DNA of 49,976 nucleotides from an uncultured Paraprevotella sp. (lineage in GTDB: Bacteria > Bacteroidota > Bacteroidia > Bacteroidales > Bacteroidaceae), in NCBI GenBank assembly GCA_900548345.1, contig URKA01000022.1, forward strand, positions 1 through 49,976. The letters are read 5' to 3'. Every line of letters begins with the position of its first letter. Position 1 is the stretch's first letter. Positions 42,502 through 49,976 of the stretch are shown in pieces. The position numbers and the translations under genes were made by a program. A model generated the notes under the pieces. It saw only the letters and a program-made list of their open reading frames with translations, had not been told where the DNA came from and ran no database searches.

Positions 42502-43755
42502 ATGAAAGACGCATTGGTACAAAAAGCTTACGAGATAGCTCGTGAAAGGTATGCCGCCATAGGCATCGATACGGAGAAGGCATTGGAAGCGTTGCAGCGC
42601 ATTTCGCTCTCCCTGCATTGCTGGCAGGCGGATGATGTGACCGGTTTCGAGTCGGCGGGTGAACTGACAGGCGGTATACAGGCAACGGGAAATTATCCCG
42701 GCAAGGCGAGGGACATAGACGAACTGCGGGCGGATATCCTTCAGGCCGCATCACTTATCCCCGGACGTCATCGCCTGAACCTGCATGAGATTTACGGAGA
42801 GTTCGGCGGTACGTTCGTCGACCGCGACCAGGTGGAACCGAAACATTTCGAAGGCTGGATGCAGTGGGGAGAAGAACATGGCATGAAGCTGGATTTCAAC
42901 TCCACATCATTCTCACACCCCAAGTCAGGCAATCTTTCATTGTCCAATCCGGACAAAGGCATCCGCGATTTCTGGGTGGAGCATACTTGCCGTTGCCGTG
43001 CCATTGCGGAGGAGATGGGACGCCGCCAGGGAGATGCCTGCATCATGAACCTGTGGGTGCACGACGGCAGCAAGGACATCACGGTGAACCGCATGCAGTA
43101 CCGTGCTTTGCTGAAGGACTCTCTCGACCGTATCTTCGCCACATCATACGACCACATGAAAGACTGTATCGAGTCCAAGGTGTTCGGTATCGGACTGGAA
43201 AGCTATACCGTAGGTTCCAATGATTTCTATATCGGCTATGCTGCCAGCCGCCAGAAGATTGTCACGTTGGACACCGGTCATTTCCATCCTACGGAAAGCG
43301 TGGCAGACAAAGTGTCTTCCTTGTTGCTTTTCGTGCCGGAACTGATGTTGCATGTCAGCCGTCCGGTGCGTTGGGATTCCGACCATGTGACGATTATGAA
43401 CGATGATACCATGGACCTGTGCAAGGAAATCGTGCGTTGCGATGCGCTCGACCGTGTACATATAGGGCTGGACTATTTCGATGCTTCCATCAACCGTATC
43501 GGGGCATACGTCATCGGAAGCCGTGCCACACAGAAGTGCCTGCTGCAGGCATTGCTCGAACCGTTGTCCACGTTGCGTGAACATGAAGCGAACGACCGGG
43601 GATTCGAACGCCTGGCTTTGCTTGAAGAGGGCAAGTCGTTGCCGTGGAATGCCGTTTGGGACATGTTCTGCCTGCGCAACGGTGTGCCGGTGGGCGAGGA
43701 GTTTATCGCTTCCGTGGAAGAGTATGAGAAGAATGTATTATCCAAACGCGGCTGA
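42502..43755 (+). CDS. rhaA: L-rhamnose isomerase
   Basis: 417-residue metal-dependent isomerase converting L-rhamnose to L-rhamnulose in the cytosol. Family signatures: SLHCWQADDVTGFE near the N-terminus, LNLHEIYGEFGGTFVDRD, and HFHPTESVADKVSS with metal-binding His residues. Length matches E. coli RhaA (419). Starts 38 nt after rhaB; the transporter gene starts 2 nt after it. Confidence 0.96.
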   Translation: MKDALVQKAYEIARERYAAIGIDTEKALEALQRISLSLHCWQADDVTGFESAGELTGGIQATGNYPGKARDIDELRADILQAASLIPGRHRLNLHEIYGEFGGTFVDRDQVEPKHFEGWMQWGEEHGMKLDFNSTSFSHPKSGNLSLSNPDKGIRDFWVEHTCRCRAIAEEMGRRQGDACIMNLWVHDGSKDITVNRMQYRALLKDSLDRIFATSYDHMKDCIESKVFGIGLESYTVGSNDFYIGYAASRQKIVTLDTGHFHPTESVADKVSSLLLFVPELMLHVSRPVRWDSDHVTIMNDDTMDLCKEIVRCDALDRVHIGLDYFDASINRIGAYVIGSRATQKCLLQALLEPLSTLREHEANDRGFERLALLEEGKSLPWNAVWDMFCLRNGVPVGEEFIASVEEYEKNVLSKRG

Positions 43756-43757
43756 AC

Positions 43758-44783
43758 ATGAATGTGGCAATTGCTTTGCTGATTATTGCCTTAGGCAGTT
43801 TCGGGCAGTCCAGTTCATACGTACCTATTAAGAAGGTGCGCGTGTGGGCCTGGGAGAGCTTCTGGCTGGTACAGGGCGTCTTTGCCTGGCTTGTATTTCC
43901 ATTTTTGGGGGCTGTTTTGGGTTTGCCGGAAGGCATGTGCCTGTCGGACGTATTTTCACAGGGTAATGTGGGACTGATTATGTTCTATGGTGTCCTGTGG
44001 GGACTGGGAGGGCTGACTTTCGGCCTGAGCATGCGTTATCTGGGTGTGGCATTGGGACAGAGCATAGCCCTGGGCACTTGTTCGGCTTTCGGTACACTGT
44101 TGCCTGCCATTTTGGGCGGTACTGATTTGTGGCACGGACAGGGGCTTTTGTTGCTGGCAGGCGTATCGCTTACTTTGGCCGGTATTGCCGTGATAGGTTA
44201 TGCCGGCAGTTTGCGTGCCCGTATGATGTCGGAAGCGGAACGTAAGGCAGCGGTGAAGGACTTTGCCCTGACGAAAGGGTTGTTTGTGGCGTTGCTCTGC
44301 GGTGTGATGAGTGCCTGTTTCGCTCTCGGAATCGATGCCGGTGCAGGAATGAAAACTGCATTGGTGGAGCGAGGCGTGGATGCGCTTTATGCCGGTCTGC
44401 CTGTAATCATGCTGGTGACGGCAGGCGGATTTCTGACCAATGCCGTATATTGCCTGTACCAGAATGCGCGGAACAAAACCTTCTCCGATTACAGGCAAGG
44501 TGGGGTGTGGGTGAACAACCTGCTGTTTTGTGCTTTGGCGGGAGTACTGTGGTATTCGCAGTTCTTCGGACTGGAAATGGGCAAGAGTTTCCTCGAAGGG
44601 CATGAAACCTTGCTGGCATTTTCATGGAGTATTCTGATGGCGCTCAATGTCACGTTCAGCAACGTATGGGGCATTCTGCTGAAAGAGTGGAAAGGCTGCG
44701 GAGCGAGAGTGAAAGGCGTGTTGGTTGCCGGCCTTCTGATACTGGTGGGCAGTATCGTGCTGGTGGCTCTGGCACAACAATAA
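43758..44783 (+). CDS. rhaT: L-rhamnose/proton symporter
   Basis: 341-residue inner-membrane protein with about ten helices and the RhaT family start SSYVPIKKVRVWAWESFWL. Imports L-rhamnose with H+. Begins 2 nt after rhaA, so it is translationally close-coupled. The last helix ends in VALAQQ. Confidence 0.92.
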   Translation: MNVAIALLIIALGSFGQSSSYVPIKKVRVWAWESFWLVQGVFAWLVFPFLGAVLGLPEGMCLSDVFSQGNVGLIMFYGVLWGLGGLTFGLSMRYLGVALGQSIALGTCSAFGTLLPAILGGTDLWHGQGLLLLAGVSLTLAGIAVIGYAGSLRARMMSEAERKAAVKDFALTKGLFVALLCGVMSACFALGIDAGAGMKTALVERGVDALYAGLPVIMLVTAGGFLTNAVYCLYQNARNKTFSDYRQGGVWVNNLLFCALAGVLWYSQFFGLEMGKSFLEGHETLLAFSWSILMALNVTFSNVWGILLKEWKGCGARVKGVLVAGLLILVGSIVLVALAQQ

Positions 44784-44819
44784 AACATTTGGAAAACAAA
44801 ATAATCAAACAGATAAGAT

Positions 44820-45629
44820 ATGAAATCGATATTGGAAGGCCGTCCCGAACTGGCCGAAGAGATAGGAAAAGTGGCCGAGGTGGCGGGCTATCTGTGGATG
44901 AAAGGATGGGCCGAACGCAATGGCGGAAACATTACAGTCAACGTGACGGATTGGGTGGATGATGAAATCCGTGCCTTGCCGGCAATCTGCGAACCGAAAC
45001 CCATCGGTGTGGTGCTTCCTCACCTGAAAGGATGTTATTTCTATTGCAAAGGTACGCAGAAACGTATGCGTGACCTGGCGCGCCGGCCGATGGAGAACGG
45101 CTCGGTCATACGCATTTGCGATGACTGTGCCAGCTATGTCATTGTGGCCGACCAGCCGGTGATGCCGACATCCGAGTTGCCATCCCACCTGAGCGTTCAC
45201 AACGAACTGATAGGGAAGGGAGTGCCTTATAAGGCTTCGCTGCATACTCATCCCATTGAACTGGTGGCAATGAGCCACAACAAGGCATATCTGGAGAAGG
45301 ATGTGGCCTCCACGCTTCTGTGGAGCATGATTCCTGAAACAAAGGCTTTCTGCCCGCGTGGATTAGGTATCATTCCTTACACCCTTCCGGGGTCGACGGA
45401 ACTGGCGGAGGCTACCATACGTGAACTGTCCGATTATGATGTGGTGATGTGGGAGAAACACGGTGTCTTTGCTGTGGATGAAGACATCATGGCGGCTTTC
45501 GACCAGGTGGATGTCCTGAACAAGTCCGCACAGATTTATATTGCCGCAAAGAATATGGGCTTTGAACCGGACGGTATGAGTGCGGAACAGATGCGCGAGA
45601 TGAGTGTGGCGTTTAACTTACCTAAATAA
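44820..45629 (+). CDS. rhaD: Rhamnulose-1-phosphate aldolase
   Basis: 269-residue class II aldolase splitting L-rhamnulose 1-phosphate into dihydroxyacetone phosphate and L-lactaldehyde. Zinc ligands H142 and H144 (SLHTHPIEL) and H214 (EKHGVFA) fall at nearly the E. coli positions (141, 143, 212). Follows rhaT by 36 nt and precedes rhaM by 18 nt. Confidence 0.94.
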   Translation: MKSILEGRPELAEEIGKVAEVAGYLWMKGWAERNGGNITVNVTDWVDDEIRALPAICEPKPIGVVLPHLKGCYFYCKGTQKRMRDLARRPMENGSVIRICDDCASYVIVADQPVMPTSELPSHLSVHNELIGKGVPYKASLHTHPIELVAMSHNKAYLEKDVASTLLWSMIPETKAFCPRGLGIIPYTLPGSTELAEATIRELSDYDVVMWEKHGVFAVDEDIMAAFDQVDVLNKSAQIYIAAKNMGFEPDGMSAEQMREMSVAFNLPK

Positions 45630-45647
45630 CGATAAAAAAGGAAGGAT

Positions 45648-45962
45648 ATGAAAAGATTTGCATTTAAGATGTATCTGAAACCTGGTTTTGAGGAGGAATA
45701 TGAGCGCCGCCATGCGGCATTGTGGCCGGAACTGAAGAAACAGATCGCCGATGCCGGTGTGCGCAACTATTCCATTTATTGGGACAAGGATACGAATATC
45801 CTGTTCGGCTATCAGGAAATCGAGGGAGAAACTTCCTCGCAGGACATGGGAGCCGATGAGATTACACAGAAGTGGTGGGACTACATGGCGGATATCATGG
45901 AGGTGAATCCCGACAACTCACCAGTGACGATACCTTTGCGTGAAGTTTTCCATCTGGATTGA
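45648..45962 (+). CDS. rhaM: L-rhamnose mutarotase
   Basis: 104-residue dimeric mutarotase speeding interconversion of rhamnose anomers. Catalytic H22 is in ERRHAALWPELKK, as in E. coli RhaM. Last gene of the operon; a strong terminator follows after 10 nt. In B. thetaiotaomicron the operon ends with a lactaldehyde reductase; none is present here. Confidence 0.94.
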   Translation: MKRFAFKMYLKPGFEEEYERRHAALWPELKKQIADAGVRNYSIYWDKDTNILFGYQEIEGETSSQDMGADEITQKWWDYMADIMEVNPDNSPVTIPLREVFHLD

Positions 45963-45972
45963 CGGATTTTAC

Positions 45973-46017
45973 GGCACGCAGTATCTAAGACTTGCAAGAC
46001 TTAGTATGCTGCGTGCC
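45973..46017 (+). terminator. Terminator of the rha operon
   Basis: Long near-perfect hairpin: GGCACGCAG at 45973-45981 pairs with the last bases to 46017, with inner arms CTAAG and CTTAG, followed by ATTTTTAT. Confidence 0.8.
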
Positions 46018-46046
46018 ATTTTTATATCCGTATCTTTTCAATAAAG

Positions 46047-46214
46047 GTGAGTTTGCAGATTAAGCTGGGGCCATATAATGTAGGGCGTGATGGAGATATA
46101 CTCACCATTCCTCTCTACATGGAATTCCTAATACAGGATAAGTTTACGGATGCAATTATTCCGGATGTTGATTTGAGTTTACTGCCTGCTATTCTTCCAA
46201 GAAAAAGTCTGTGA
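46047..46214 (+). pseudogene. 3' remnant of an AAA/DUF4143 ATPase gene
   Basis: 56 codons whose reading (IKLGPYNVGRDGDILTIPLY, then FLIQDKFTDAIIPDVDLSLL) closely matches the last about 45 residues of the intact ATPase encoded at 47734-49125, at both protein and DNA level. The rest of the gene is missing, with the rha terminator region directly upstream. It marks an older copy or a partial duplication, and it bounds the Vat/IS21 patch on its left side. Confidence 0.85.
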
Positions 46215-46228
46215 TAGTAGAACATACA

Positions 46229-46954
46229 TTATTGCCGTGTATGCATCAGATACTCTTCGATTGCCGTTTTGGCTTCGTCGATATTGGGATTTGAAATTAT
46301 CGGGAGCAGCCTGTCAATTTCCTCGATGGGCCGGGTCCACCAATGAAGATTCTCTAAAAGCCGGATCATCTCATCGTCAAAACGCCGACGTATCACCCTC
46401 GCCGGGTTACCTGCTGCAACCGAGAATGGAGGAATATCTGACGCGACGGTCGAGTTCGTGCCGATTATCGCACCGTCACCGATATGCACCCCTGGCATAA
46501 TTGTCACGTTCTGTCCTATCCACACATCATTGCCGACAACGGTGTCACCCTTCAGAGGCAGTTCTTCCATTACGGGAGCAATCGCACCGCCCCAGTCGCC
46601 TCCCATTATGTAGAAAGGATATGTCGTGGCGCAGTCCATCCGATGATTCGCGCCATTCATAATAAACGTTACTCCCTTTGCAATCGCGCAGAAATTTCCG
46701 ATAATCAGTCGGTCTCCGATGAAATCGTAGAAATGCGTGACGTGCTCCTCAAACTTGTCTGCACCGTCACAATCATCATAATATGTATAATCTCCGACAA
46801 TGATTCTCGGATTTTTCACTACATTCTTTATGTAGCAAAGACTCGGAATCGAGGGATTGGGAAATGCACTGTCTTTATCAGGGAAGACTTTTCTGCCTTT
46901 CAACTGGCTCTCATCAGCATCCTTGCAGAAATGCGCGTCAAGATTATGTTCCAT
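46229..46954 (-). CDS. Vat/CatB-type xenobiotic O-acetyltransferase
   Basis: 241-residue left-handed beta-helix acetyltransferase. The NGANHRMD motif with the catalytic His, then GNDVWIGQNVTIMPGVHIG and AAGNPARVIRRRFDDE, are typical of the Vat (streptogramin A) and CatB (chloramphenicol) groups. Members acetylate drugs, but distant relatives act on other acceptors, so resistance is possible, not shown. The N-terminal about 55 residues are longer than in Vat proteins. The frame is open up to 47239, but that part is IS21 debris; a perfect TATCTTTG box lies 39 nt before the ATG at 46954. Confidence 0.82.
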   Translation of the reverse strand: MEHNLDAHFCKDADESQLKGRKVFPDKDSAFPNPSIPSLCYIKNVVKNPRIIVGDYTYYDDCDGADKFEEHVTHFYDFIGDRLIIGNFCAIAKGVTFIMNGANHRMDCATTYPFYIMGGDWGGAIAPVMEELPLKGDTVVGNDVWIGQNVTIMPGVHIGDGAIIGTNSTVASDIPPFSVAAGNPARVIRRRFDDEMIRLLENLHWWTRPIEEIDRLLPIISNPNIDEAKTAIEEYLMHTRQ

Positions 46955-46992
46955 AGTTACGTGTTTTGCCTTTATTCTTTGCTGAACTTTTG

Positions 46993-47026
46993 CAAAGATA
47001 ATGCGTTTTTCCTTTTGGTGGGCAAA
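46993..47026 (-). promoter_or_regulatory. Promoter of the acetyltransferase gene
   Basis: On minus: TTTG (47026-47023), 22 bp, TATCTTTG (47000-46993). It lies just downstream (minus sense) of the IS21 remnant. Confidence 0.55.
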
Positions 47027-47097
47027 AAACACAGGTGCTTCTGTTGGTTGTTTCAAATAATATGACTGATTTTGCGTTACGATAATTGTGTAACTGA

Positions 47098-47340
47098 ACA
47101 ATGAAACATAAGAGTTCTTACCCACGGTCATGAGTTTTCTCTCTTTCACCACGTAACGTTTCTGGGGAAGCGGACGGAGATAGTCCTTCTCGCCACGCAG
47201 GAACATCTCCTTACGTGACATCTCCCGACCTGCCATCACCTTTTCATTGAATCAAGCAGGGAAATGCGGATGGCGGTATTGAGTCCGTTCAGGCTGGAGA
47301 ATGTCATCCCCTCTATGTCAAGGTAAACGGAACGATGCAA
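47098..47340 (-). pseudogene. IS21-family transposase (IstA-like) remnant, frameshifted
   Basis: Two minus-strand reading frames together resemble the end of the IstA integrase core and its C-terminal part. From 47340: LDIEGMTFSSLNGLNTAIRI, ending at a stop at 47236. Then in another frame: GREMSRKEMFLRGEKDYL, RPLPQKRYVVKERK and MTVGKNSYVSL, to about 47098. The order and the EK..LRPLP..Y..K motif fit IS21 transposases. No ends, IstB or intact frame remain, so the element is dead. Confidence 0.65.
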
Positions 47341-47678
47341 CATATTCACATCACTGATTATCAGTGATCATTCATCTTAATCGGTACAACCTCACTTCTG
47401 ACAAGTTCACAGGAAATGGGGACAAATGCAAGCCGTTGTCTTTCACCGCTTTGCATATATGCTTTGTACCACCTTTTTTCAGCCCATTTATGAAATGCCC
47501 ACTATCAGTTTCAAAGCACTGACCGATAGGACATTTCCGCATGGATGTTACAGAACGCTTGTGCAGACAAAGGTAGCGTTTTTCTTTGGATTTCGGCGAT
47601 TTTCGGCTGCCTTTTTATTGATTCGTTCCAAAAAATGTGTGCTTCTTAGTGATATTCGTTCCGAAAAGTGCAATAGGT
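47341..47678. other. Intergenic, no gene recognised
   Basis: About 340 nt between the IS21 remnant and the ATPase promoter. AT-rich, with no supported reading frame and no hairpin of note; it may be further degraded mobile-element sequence. Confidence 0.4.
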
Positions 47679-47710
47679 CTTGTGTATTCGCTTGGAAAAA
47701 TGTATTTTTG
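47679..47710 (+). promoter_or_regulatory. Promoter of the AAA/DUF4143 ATPase gene
   Basis: CTTG at 47679-47682, 20-bp spacer, TATTTTTG at 47703-47710 (TAnnTTTG), 24 nt before the ATG at 47734. Confidence 0.65.
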
Positions 47711-47733
47711 CATTGAGCTAATCGTGAAAAGCT

Positions 47734-49125
47734 ATGCTTAAAAGAAAGATAGAAACATATTTGACCGAATGGAAGGAGACAAAGGACAGGAAGCCTCTTG
47801 TGATAAAGGGTATCCGACAATGCGGAAAGACATACATTGTTCAGAAGTTCGCAAAAGAGCATTATGAGAATGTGGTCTATATGAACTTCATCCTTGAACC
47901 GGATAAGAAGTCAGCCTTTACGGGCAACATAGATGTGGATACCATCATCCTCAACCTCTCGGCTTTGATTCCCGGCAGTCGTTTCGTCAATGGAAAAACC
48001 TGCATTATCCTTGATGAGATACAGGAATGCAAGGAAGCGAGGACTGCCTTGAAATCATTTCATATAGATGGTCGCTTCGATGTTATCGCCACAGGCTCAC
48101 TTTTAGGCGTAAAAGGTTACGGCAAGAGCAAGAAGAAAAATAAGGAAGAGGGGCAAGATTCCGTGCCCGTAGGATATGAAACAGTCATTGATATGCACCC
48201 CTTGGACTTCGAGGAATTTCTTTGGGCAAACGGTATCAATGATGCAGTGATTGACTCTGTCAGAACCTGCTTTGAGAACGAAACCGCCGTCCCCGATGGC
48301 ATTCACAAGGCGATGATGGAGCTGCTGTATAGATACGTCATCGTTGGCGGCCTGCCGGAAGTGGTAAACTGCTTCCTTGAAACGAAGAACATCGAACTTA
48401 TCTATAAGGTGCAGCGTAACCTTATTGCCGAATACGAAGAGGATATGGTGAAGTATGCGGATGATTCCGACAAGCCACATATCCGTGAATGCTTTGAGTC
48501 CATCCCGACACAATTAGCCAAGGAGAACAAAAAGTTCCAATACTCCGTAGTCAAGAAAGGCGGGCGGGCTTCGCAATACATGGGAAGCATCCAATGGCTG
48601 GAAGATGCAGGAATAGTTCAACGGTGCTACAATACATCCATAACGGAACTGCCTCTGGACGGCAATGCTATCAAAGATTGTTTCAAGGTATATACTACGG
48701 ATATAGGCATCCTGATGGCAATGCTTAATTATGGCACGCAGGTGGATATCTTGAAGGGCAATCTTTTAGGCTACAAAGGAGCCATCTTCGAGAATCTCAT
48801 GGCAGACTTCCTTTGCAAGTCCGGGCAAAAGTTGTACTATTTTCACAAGGAAAGCGGTCTTGAACTCGACTTCCTTGTAAGGTTCAAAGGTGAATGTGTT
48901 GTCCTTGAAGTGAAAGCAAAAGCAGGCAAGGCGAAAAGCATGGCCACCGTTCTTAAGAACAAGGATGTGTATCATGTGAATAACGCCATCAAATTAGGCC
49001 AATACAATGTCGGGCGTGAAGGAAACATACTCACCATTCCGCTCTATATGGGATTCCTTATACAAGATAAACTTACGGATGCGATTATTCCGGAGGTGGA
49101 TTTGAGTTTACTGACAACAATTTAA
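47734..49125 (+). CDS. AAA ATPase with DUF4143 domain
   Basis: 463-residue protein. N-terminal P-loop ATPase: Walker A G26-IRQCGKT33, Walker B IILDEIQ with D94/E95, and ATGSLLG as sensor. The C-terminal DUF4143 domain (about 300-460) has a nuclease-like fold signature ESGLELDFLV then VVLEVKA (D and E-x-K). Family members are very common in Bacteroidales and archaea with no agreed function. A lysine-rich insert (about 131-140) follows sensor 1. The 207-residue gene starts 11 nt after the stop. A remnant of a second copy lies at 46047. Confidence 0.88.
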   Translation: MLKRKIETYLTEWKETKDRKPLVIKGIRQCGKTYIVQKFAKEHYENVVYMNFILEPDKKSAFTGNIDVDTIILNLSALIPGSRFVNGKTCIILDEIQECKEARTALKSFHIDGRFDVIATGSLLGVKGYGKSKKKNKEEGQDSVPVGYETVIDMHPLDFEEFLWANGINDAVIDSVRTCFENETAVPDGIHKAMMELLYRYVIVGGLPEVVNCFLETKNIELIYKVQRNLIAEYEEDMVKYADDSDKPHIRECFESIPTQLAKENKKFQYSVVKKGGRASQYMGSIQWLEDAGIVQRCYNTSITELPLDGNAIKDCFKVYTTDIGILMAMLNYGTQVDILKGNLLGYKGAIFENLMADFLCKSGQKLYYFHKESGLELDFLVRFKGECVVLEVKAKAGKAKSMATVLKNKDVYHVNNAIKLGQYNVGREGNILTIPLYMGFLIQDKLTDAIIPEVDLSLLTTI

Positions 49126-49136
49126 TTACATAGATT

Positions 49137-49760
49137 ATGGCAAAGCAGATATTGGCAGGAGTCAAAGAGGAGAATTTGAATGAGGTCGCTCACTATCTTA
49201 TGATATACATTCCCTTTGATGAGGACATGTGCAGTTATACTGATGCGTGGCTTGACGAGTTGTATAAGAACAGCTACCCATTAGTTTCTAAAGGGATGTG
49301 GTCGGCGGTGATAAATCTGAAAACTCACAAACTTTTGAATTGGAAGCCGGAATACGGAAGCCTATACTTCCAAGCAAAGGTGTGTGATAGCGGAACATAC
49401 TTCCTGCTTGACAAAGGCAAACAGGTGATATGCAAAATCGCAGGTTATGTACCTAACGGACTGATACCGGAGGCCGATGACTGCGGGGATTATATCCGAC
49501 TTAGAATCAATCATGACGGAATGATTGAGAACTGGCCGGAGAAAGCTGACTTTTCCGAATTCACTGATGGTGCTGAGATTGTCAAGAGCATAGATACAGA
49601 CATTGAAGAAGAACCGATACTTGATACCAAAGTAGAGTTCACTTATAGCCAGCTGATGAGCAAATTGCTTTGTCTTCCTAAATTTTTGCAGATGGAAATT
49701 GGAAAGGCGTTGATTGCAAATGCGTCCGAAGGATTTGAGGACGAAGATGATGAATGTTAG
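49137..49760 (+). CDS. Conserved-looking hypothetical protein paired with the ATPase
   Basis: 207-residue soluble acidic protein, unrecognised. N-terminal part LNEVAHYLMIYIPFDEDMCS, a middle beta-rich segment with GTYFLLDKGKQVICKIAGYV, a Glu/Asp-rich stretch (about 150-165) and a C-terminal acidic tail (SEGFEDEDDEC). No signal, helix bundle or metal motif. Eleven nt after the ATPase, with no promoter between, so co-expressed; a partner or substrate of the ATPase is the simplest guess. A toxin or antitoxin role cannot be excluded. Confidence 0.6.
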   Translation: MAKQILAGVKEENLNEVAHYLMIYIPFDEDMCSYTDAWLDELYKNSYPLVSKGMWSAVINLKTHKLLNWKPEYGSLYFQAKVCDSGTYFLLDKGKQVICKIAGYVPNGLIPEADDCGDYIRLRINHDGMIENWPEKADFSEFTDGAEIVKSIDTDIEEEPILDTKVEFTYSQLMSKLLCLPKFLQMEIGKALIANASEGFEDEDDEC

Positions 49761-49823
49761 AGCAATGCAAAGGCTACGCATTCAAATTCTTATAAAAATG
49801 ATGCGAAACTGGATATAATTTGC

Positions 49824-49831
49824 TAATTTTG
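49824..49831 (+). promoter_or_regulatory. -7 box before the last gene
   Basis: TAATTTTG fits TAnnTTTG, 32 nt before the ATG at 49864; the -33 box is not evident. Confidence 0.45.
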
Positions 49832-49863
49832 CATCGTTGTTTGAAACAATATAAGATATAATA

Positions 49864-49976
49864 ATGCAAAGAAACAAAATGAACATATTATCAGTAGTCG
49901 CAATTCAGGGCAGTAAACGCTCGGAATCCGTGTCGTATGTTCACGTTTCCGGCATTACCCCTCGCATTGTAAATAC
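49864..49976 (+). CDS. Partial unknown gene, cut by the window end
   Basis: Open from the ATG at 49864 to the last base: begins MQRNKMNILSVVAIQGS and continues RSESVSYVHVSGI. A second ATG (codon 6) could be the real start. No family recognised from 37 residues; the promoter box upstream supports a real gene. Confidence 0.5.
   Translation, partial: MQRNKMNILSVVAIQGSKRSESVSYVHVSGITPRIVN

Noticed and set aside
46955..47239. N-terminal extension of the acetyltransferase to 336 residues
   Set aside because: The extension starts with IS21-like sequence and includes a perfect promoter box; the ATG at 46954 is the better start.
47098..47340. Functional insertion sequence
   Set aside because: Only about 80 codons of an IS21-like transposase in two frames; no ends, no IstB, so a remnant only.

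Overview
The window looks like a chromosomal segment of a gut Bacteroidales species, most likely Bacteroides or Phocaeicola (Bacteroidaceae). The support is: repeated promoters of the Bacteroides type (a TTTG-like -33 box about 20 bp before TAnnTTTG); an Mfa/Fim-type lipoprotein fimbria operon; a bifunctional Fkp; a DUF4248 / HU-like / P5-like gene trio; and a RhaR-rhaBATD(M) L-rhamnose locus. No rRNA, tRNA or CRISPR array was seen.

Layout. (1) 79-1345, minus: DUF4248 protein, HU-like DNA-binding protein and a phage-P5-like protein, a trio that in Bacteroides often sits beside surface polysaccharide genes. (2) 1492-8607, plus: manA, a Wza-type export lipoprotein, gmd, fcl and fkp, joining the de novo and salvage routes to GDP-L-fucose. 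After a convergent palindromic repeat, rmlB and rmlC lie on minus (8902-10631); rmlA and rmlD are not in the window. (3) 10960-14507: a MATE transporter with a structured leader, converging and overlapping by 25 bp with a Zn/Cd-type P1B ATPase, whose metal-binding HMA domain is a separate small gene. A double GTTTGCAAAC palindrome sits at the promoter. (4) 14960-24066, plus: six-gene fimbria operon (DUF3575, DUF3868, Mfa1-like shaft, Mfa2-like anchor, two further lipoproteins including a 1025-residue DUF4906 candidate tip). (5) 24344-31053: histidine phosphatase, HdeD-like membrane protein, a group-B-like [FeFe] hydrogenase and, divergently, the full H-cluster maturation operon hydE-hydG-hydF. 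(6) 31182-33198: a secreted protein with a G8 tract inside its signal peptide, followed by a 62-residue partner. (7) 33340-35387: a radical SAM / DUF4130 pair of a poorly known DNA modification or repair family. (8) 35450-37177, minus: a GGGtGRT protein and a NifU-like scaffold, a conserved pair without known function. (9) 37656-39707, minus: TonB-dependent receptor. (10) 39972-45962: AraC regulator and the rhaB-rhaA-rhaT-rhaD-rhaM operon. (11) 46047-49760: a patch of turnover with an ATPase gene remnant, a Vat/CatB-type acetyltransferase, IS21 transposase debris, an intact AAA/DUF4143 ATPase with an unknown 207-residue partner, and a gene running off the right end.

The most unusual structural signal is a family of three intergenic arrays (3317-3390, 25681-25732, 37483-37578). 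Eight-base cores of the type CACCTGTG, in either orientation, recur at an exact 22-bp period, and the orientation flips make hairpins. Two protein pairs stand out as little-studied systems: the radical SAM/DUF4130 pair and the GGGtGRT/NifU-like pair. All functional names come from sequence recognition alone; no database search was run.
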